DNA of 64,000 nucleotides from Epiperipatus broadwayi. Taxonomy: Eukaryota > Onychophora > Udeonychophora > Euonychophora > Peripatidae. Every line of letters starts with the position of its first letter. Position 1 is the stretch's first letter. Below, in pieces: positions 57,940 to 64,000 of the stretch. A program made the position numbers and the translations under genes. The stretch is from contig JAQFVV010006622.1 in NCBI GenBank assembly GCA_028023455.1, positions 487,274-551,273 of the forward strand. Reading direction: 5' to 3'. Below the pieces are notes generated by a model. It was not told where the DNA came from. It did not search any database and worked only from the letters and a program-made list of their open reading frames with translations.

Positions 57940-58051
57940 AATTGTAATAAACTAATAATCAGCTTTTTAAGCTAATGCACATGCGCTTTGTTAAGATCCA
58001 CAAAGCGCATGTGCATTAGCTTAAAAAGCTGATTATTAGTTTATTACAATT
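57940..58051. repeat. Perfect palindrome, 52-bp arms, 8-nt spacer
   Basis: Bases 57940-57991 and 58000-58051 are exact reverse complements, separated by TAAGATCC. The inner part reads GCACATGCGCTTTGT. A similar half-site (AAAGCGCATGTGCATTGGCT) is at 30825 and a degenerate one at 47715, so the palindrome belongs to a small mobile family. No coding capacity. Confidence 0.95.
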
Positions 58052-58374
58052 AGTCTATTAAAATATGAATATATATTATATTTTATAGATTATTGGCAAC
58101 ACTACAGCCCAGCTAATCGAGAAAGTTATTCCTCGAATGTATGTACACTTCAAAATGGCTTAACAATATCTTCTGTAATATGGCAAACATAAAAAATATA
58201 TTGAGCATGCTCAATGGAAATCGCATTTCTTCAGATTTATCTATTATTGTAACACACGTGTATGTATGTGATTGTCTGAAAGTTTATAGACATTTTATTT
58301 GTAATTATATACTGAGATTTTTCAAACATCTACAATCAATTATTAAATCTCTTTAAAAAAATTTAAAAGTTATT

Positions 58375-58760
58375 TGAGCTTTTCAAATACATTCTATTGT
58401 CAAAAATAATACACAAGTCAGTATATAAAATACCATGTTCAGTGACATCATTCTCTTCTTCAAGCATTTCTGGCCTGGTCAGTGATAGGTACTCCTAGAT
58501 CATGAATTTATTTTATCTTAAATTCAATATTCACAAAACTAAAGGTCTTGGATTCGATTCTCATGCGAATACTGTCACTAGTCAAACCAGATCCATATGA
58601 AAAAGAGAAGGAATAATACCACTTAAAATACTATATTATATAATGATGTGTGTGCTATTATCTACAATTAATTGTATTTGAAAAGTTTAAATACATTTTG
58701 AAAAAGTTTAAATGAAGTTTGAATTTTTATAAGAATATATAACAATTCTTAATGACGAAA
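58375..58760. mobile_element. tRNA-headed repeat S2, inverted remnant
   Basis: Left part (58375-58495, minus) and right part (58500-58760, plus) both match the S2 body. The right copy has a box B-like GGTCTTGGATTCGATTCTC then ATGCGAATACTGTCACT and AGAATAATACC-type sequence. Heavily diverged. Confidence 0.55.
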
Positions 58761-59400
58761 AATAATCGAAGTTATATTTACAAATATATATATAAATAAT
58801 AAAAACAAATTAATTTTGTAAAATTCAATATACCAAACATGAAATCTACAAGTAAATAAAAATAAGCTATAGCTAGGGTCATGAAATGTCAGACATTTCA
58901 TAAGTTAGATGTAGTTAACTTTTATTTATTTATTAATTTTATGTTTGGCATATTGAATTTTACAAAGTTAATAGCAGTTTTTTTATTAGTTATTATTGTA
59001 TTTGATATATATACACAATAAAATCTACAGTTAAATCTATCAGTAGCAATATTTGAGTTTTTTTCAGTTCCAAATAAACATATGTTGGAATATTTCCAGA
59101 ATATGACAATTAAGAGAAGTTTCTTAAATTTCAAATTCACGTGCATAAAAGAACCATCTGGTCTTATTTACTGCTTTAATATCAGTTTCAGTTAGAAATG
59201 ATCCATTTTAGCTTAACATAAAACATGTAATTGTTATTATTAATTACTAGATCACATGACTCACTTTAACTATCCACAGCTATCAAATTCAACGTATGGA
59301 TTATTTCACATTTTTATAAGTATGTATTTTAATCTTAGCTTACTTATGATCTAAATTTATAGAAATTTATAGTATTTATGCAGTATTGATAAAAACTCAA
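58761..59400. other. Anonymous AT-rich DNA
   Basis: Contains a short inverted pair (TTTTGTAAAATTCAATAT at 58814 against ATATTGAATTTTACAAA at 58950). No gene recognised. Confidence 0.35.
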
Positions 59401-59405
59401 CAAAA

Positions 59406-59458
59406 TTCTTGCACGACATGTTTCGGTTAATCAAAACTGACATCATCAACTGCTTAGG
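59406..59458 (-). repeat. Possible degenerate hammerhead-like motif
   Basis: Minus strand reads GTTGATGATGTCAG, TTTTGATTAAC and CGAAACATGTCGTG. The GAAACATGTC block fits a 2-bp helix III plus GTC, but the first core residue is changed (TTGATGA) and stem II has a mismatch. Reminiscent of hammerheads in Penelope-like elements; weak. Confidence 0.25.
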
Positions 59459-59469
59459 GGATCAATTTC

Positions 59470-59660
59470 TATTTAAGTAAACTCACAAAATTTATTTTTG
59501 ATATTAAAATTTGAATGTGAATTTTAATAGTAGTAGAAGTAAAGCATTATGTATATTGACTTAGTGTTAATTAATAAGGTAGTTCTCACAATCCAATTCA
59601 CTTTTAAATAATTTTGCCATCACATAAACATTCACTATGTAAATATTAATTAATATACAC

Positions 59661-59695
<35 letters not shown>

Positions 59696-62175
59696 TAATG
59701 TTAGACTTTTTGTGTCCTCTATAAAAATTTAAAGAAATATATGGCCTATTAAGGGGTAACATTTGATTAAAAATCAACTAACCTCTTACAAAACATATAC
59801 TTACTTCTATTAATCAAACTTGACAATAATTTGTCAAAAGATCAATTGAGATCCAATTAGGAGACTCATTTTTCTATTTAAGTAGATGCACAAGAACTAT
59901 AGGCTAATAATTTTTGATCAATGCTCTATAAAAGGCTGTAAATTTTTATAAATTTCTATAGATAGAAATTGGGAATGAAATAGAAATTAAGTTGCTCTGA
60001 ATTTATCTTGTATTTCATTAATTAATAGTAAATTATATGACCTCTAGCTTTAGCATTTAATGATATATATAATAAAACAATAGATATATTTTATGGTTAT
60101 AAAAAAGATTGTCAAGAATGAATTTAGCCAGAGAAATTAGTCTTAATTACATAAAGAAGTTTTAAACTAATTGATTATTTCGTAAGCAAAGTAAAGAGTA
60201 TTCTTTCATTTAGAAACTTTGCAAATAAACATTTTCCTAATATCATGGGACATTTAAATTAGTTTATTCCTTTCATTACAAATGCATAAATATGAATGTG
60301 TGTATGTTTGAAATAATAAGTTGATGTCTGGCCATCAGGCATAATTAAATGTAAATTTCATTATTTATACATAATGAAATATACTGATAAAGCTGTAAAT
60401 AAATTCAGCAATTAACATTATTAAAATGTCTTCAGTAATTAGACATTATATGAAATCATAAATTATTTTAACCACAATGTCTACATGCAGCATTGTAACA
60501 TAAACCTACATGCATATAATGATACCAGTCATTAAAAAGATATTATTTTATGGTGTAATTACATTTCAAACTGGACATTTAAAAGAAGTAAAACAAATAA
60601 AAATAATTACATCTTCATTATTGTTACTGCTATTATTATTAGCTTCAGACCTTTATAATACTTCTAAAATACATTAGGACACTTTCTTTAAGGATGAATT
60701 TGTAAGAAATTTTGCTGGTGCTTTTCCAAGCATTGAATTTTTTTTGACTTTTTAATATTTTTATATAAAACGAGAGTTGTCAGTTGACATATTTAACATG
60801 TGAGGAAAAAATGCTATTGGCCAATGCCTTATTCAAGTTATAATCTGCAATTTTTTCAGGTGTTACAGTGCCATGAAAACTTTATGCAGCAATACACACA
60901 AATTTTTCATAGGTCTAATGAGTTCAATTAAATGAATCCTTTTAGAAAAATTACAATCGGATATTATAATAAAATAAATTTGCTTTTTATTATTCTAAGA
61001 ATTAATTACAAAGCATATAATATTTTTATAAAAAATGGGAAAAGTCTCATAGATTCTATAAAATAGAGGAACATAAATATTTACATTTAGGCTACATGCA
61101 ATATATCATAACTAACAAAAGTGGCACAAAACTTAAAATATGTGAGGTAAATTCAAATTAATTTCATTATTTGTGAAATAGACACATATTTAAAAAGTAT
61201 TGTAATGGACAACTGTTTAGTTTAAAAAATAATATAAAATTAGGGTACTGGAAAACTGATAGCAGTATATTATTCTAAATGTAGTTATTGTGAGTTAAAT
61301 GAAAAAAGCATGATTTTGTGCATAATTTCAAACATTATATAATTACTTTTCAAAAAGTCATATTAACAAAAATGTACACCTATATGATACTTGAGAACCC
61401 TGAAACATTTGAGCATCATAAATGACAGAGTTAGTTTGTTACCCAGAGGATTTTGCCTCTTCACTTTCAATCAATCAAATAGATTTGTGGCATACTTTGC
61501 AATTAGTTCATTGTCTACCAAAGTTTATTTGTACTATACAGTTTCTACATGATGAAATGAAAGGAAATGTTCTTACTTCAGGTAGAAAGTAGAAAGCACC
61601 TAATATAAAAACATGTTAAAGAAGTATGTTGCTTGTTCCAAAAGAAATGTTTTCAAAATTTTCTGATCGTTCATAGGCAGCATACTGGAGCAGACATCTT
61701 GGATTAAAAAGAGACACATTAGATAATAGGGATTTTAATTTAAAACAATTAAAATGAAATCAAGAACATTATCTTTTTGGATTGTGAATTTATAGGATGT
61801 ATATTTAATTTTTTTAATCATTTCTTTATATATGCTTTAATACAATTTTTATATTCCTTTTTTTTTTTTTGCTTACAGTTTCAACTATCCTGCAATCTTC
61901 ATCAGAGCTCTCTATTACTTTCACTTCTCTCTCTACAACTGTAACTGAATAATACATTTATAGGATGCTTATGATTGCATTATTTTTGCCAGTTCAAAAG
62001 ATAATCTACAAAAACATACTTAATAATTTGAATGCAATATATAAAGATTGTATTAAATTAATGATAAAAAATTCCTGTAATGAAAAGATTCCTCAGCAAC
62101 TTTTATCATGAATGGTAACACCATGAGAATGTTGGCCAAATGAAGTATCTTATTAATTAAAAAGATAAATATAGA
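59470..62175. other. Anonymous AT-rich DNA
   Basis: A CA microsatellite lies at about 59662-59686. No gene or RNA recognised elsewhere. Confidence 0.35.
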
Positions 62176-62179
62176 TATT

Positions 62180-62690
62180 GAATGCCAGAACACATTTCAA
62201 TACATTGCCCCTTTTAACAAGTTAAAAGAGAAAGTATTTATTTCATCATAAGAAAACAATGCCATAATTAGCTGCATATGGAGTTATTTTCTCATTTAAT
62301 TTATTATATGCAAGTGAGATTTGGATATCCTATCAACCAATGGAAAATGATGAGAAACCTTTCCTTTAATGATGCTTCATAAAATTTTAATACAATGGCA
62401 AAATCATAAGACCAATCAATATGCTCTTCAATTTTCTGGTTATGATAATATAGTATCAACTATTATAATATCCTATCTTTGTTGGATTGGATATGTAAAA
62501 CAGATCAACAATGAAGACTTCTTATAAAGTATTTTATGATAACTTTAAATGTAAATTTAAGGATTATCTAAAGATATTCCAAAAAATGCAATGTTGATTA
62601 TTTTATTGAGATTATATAGTAGAGAATAAAATAAATTGGGGAGTTACAATTAGACATGGTGTTGAAGTATTTTTTTTAAAAAAAAGCTTT
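62180..62690 (+). pseudogene. LINE-B C-terminal fragment, copy 2
   Basis: Plus-strand remnants: GAIIFSFNLLYASEIWISYQ (about 62280-62340; usual LLYGSETW), then CFIKF, then YPIFVGLDM (about 62470; usual RWxGHV) and VFYDNFKCKFKDYLKIFQK (62530-62585). It ends with GAGTTACAATTAGACATGGTG, shared with 45300. Riddled with stops. Confidence 0.6.
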
Positions 62691-62694
62691 TAAA

Positions 62695-63460
62695 AAAAAC
62701 TTTTCTGCAGCAGCTAAATAATAGTATCAAATTGGAATTCTCATATTTTATATGTGAATGTGTTTATGTTTCACAGATTAGTGCATAGTGGTATAACAAA
62801 ATTGATCTCTAGAGTAGTTTGTTTTTCATATTTTCTCTAAAAGTTGGAATGGCCATACTTATTTTAAAAGAGATTTCTGTTGATATATATATTGAAATGG
62901 TATTATTTAGCCATCATCCCATTTCACCTACATTTTTCCTTAGTTTAAACCCATGCCAGTCCATGTATATAAGCTTCTAGGGATTTATTTTTATATGAAA
63001 TAGTGTATATTTACATGTATGTGCATGTATTTGTATAAGTGTGCACATCTAATACCCATATTAATATTTGTGTGCATATAATGCATATGCATTTATAAAT
63101 TTAAAATTTATTAAAATGATATAATTTAAATTAAGTGCATGAACATTGTTATATGTGCGTAATTACCTACATATATATGTGAAAGAAGCTGTAATGCAAT
63201 AGATTTAAAAGCATTACAACTTTTAAATTAATTTAAATTTACATTATTTTTAGTTAAAAATTCTTTATTTAAAGGCTTTCATATGTATAATTCAATTCCT
63301 GTGGTAGTCACACACCCATATATATTAAAATGTTTACAAACTTAAACTCTTTTAAAAAAAGTTATCTGTTTTTATAAAAATTTGTAATTCTTAAAAAACC
63401 ATCTGCAAGTAATTAATCAAACTTGTAGTCAAAATTTTTAAATTCTTTTAAAAATAAAAA
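62695..63460. other. Anonymous AT-rich DNA
   Basis: No gene or repeat partner recognised. Confidence 0.35.
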
Positions 63461-63559
63461 CTAGGAACAAAGAGTGACCTGTTTGACCGTTATTGTTTTA
63501 GCCAAAGAAATGACCCAAGCTGTCATTTTTATGCATTTTAGATTACTTATAAAAACTTT

Positions 63560-63840
63560 GTAAAAGTTATAAATAGGTCACTCGAATTACCAATTCTCTA
63601 GTATAAATAGGTTCAGGTTTTGTGTAGGGGGGTTCACTCATTAACTTTTTATCATGAGAACTTTTGGGTAATAGAAACAACTGCCACTCCCTTCTCAGGA
63701 AAAATTAGTCAATGCTCAAGCCGGAGTTCAAGCCCCACCAGCATGCTAAGAAGACAGCCAAGAATGATAGTGATAAACTACAAGAGAGTCAACAAAGAAG
63801 ATGCAGTAAAAATTTCCACACAGAGCTCTTTAAAATAACT
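63560..63840 (+). other. Twin TATA boxes and unassigned short frame
   Basis: TATAAATAGG occurs at 63569 and 63603, the second followed by a frame at 63620-63838 (first codon not a convincing start). The peptide contains RQPRMIVINYKRVNKEDA, which faintly recalls the RxVINYKxLN motif of LTR-type reverse transcriptases, but nothing else supports an RT. Could be a retroelement edge or chance. Confidence 0.2.
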
Positions 63841-64000
63841 CTAAGAACATTAAAAATGAATCTCTAAAACTCTAAACTAGCTAGTATTAATTGTGAATGA
63901 ATTCTTAAACTGTAAAATGTTTTAAATAAATTAAAAACTGAGTTAATCTATAAATTATGATTTAAAATTATAATTAAAATTTTAAAATAATATCTGTAAA
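63841..64000. other. AT-rich end of window
   Basis: Nothing recognised. Confidence 0.4.

Overview
This is a very AT-rich eukaryotic window made almost entirely of transposable-element debris, with no intact protein-coding gene I can defend. The mix points to an invertebrate animal genome. It holds RTE-like and other non-LTR retrotransposons, a Ty3/Gypsy pol remnant, a Tigger/pogo DDE transposase, tRNA-derived SINEs, many foldback MITEs and hammerhead-ribozyme repeats. I cannot name the phylum. Window base 1 coincides with the terminus of an LTR, and a 23-base Illumina TruSeq adapter sits at 126-148, so the left end looks like a draft-contig edge in a repeat.

Layout. 1-5310: an LTR-type element in reverse orientation. 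It has a decayed gag with no recognisable pol, flanked by direct repeats. 5311-5967: 3' end of a non-LTR element (minus). 5968-8724: 5'-truncated, broken Ty3/Gypsy pol (end of RT, RNase H, integrase), then a polypurine tract and one 753-bp LTR. 9144-17850: several 3' fragments of one LINE family with a CACAT-type tail, an RTE-like LINE tail, a foldback MITE and tRNA-SINEs. A possible host promoter (about 14.26-14.52 kb) and candidate exon (15.22-15.36 kb) lie among them. 18.6-24.8 kb: decayed Tigger-like DNA transposon and associated inverted repeats, a SINE and a long AAT microsatellite. 25-35 kb: mostly anonymous AT-rich DNA with a SINE and foldback elements. 35.4-50.7 kb: dispersed copies of a roughly 480-bp repeat carrying a type I hammerhead ribozyme, interleaved with MITEs, a second Tigger-like copy (internally deleted) and an RTE-like LINE. 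52.6-64 kb: an inverted pair of tRNA-headed repeats, a Tigger-type MITE with perfect 23-bp TIRs, a perfect 52-bp-arm palindrome, another LINE tail and anonymous DNA.

The most interesting system is the hammerhead repeat family. Its copies share a ribozyme with a 2-bp helix III, a downstream tRNA-like T-arm (box B) and head-to-tail organisation with periods of 472 and 484 bp. That is the architecture expected of retrozymes or of SMalpha-like ribozyme SINEs. At least one copy (47011-47078) keeps every core residue and looks competent for self-cleavage.

The elements are nested (for example a ribozyme repeat inside the second Tigger-like copy), giving a relative chronology. Coding remnants all carry stops and frameshifts, so I treat them as pseudogenes.
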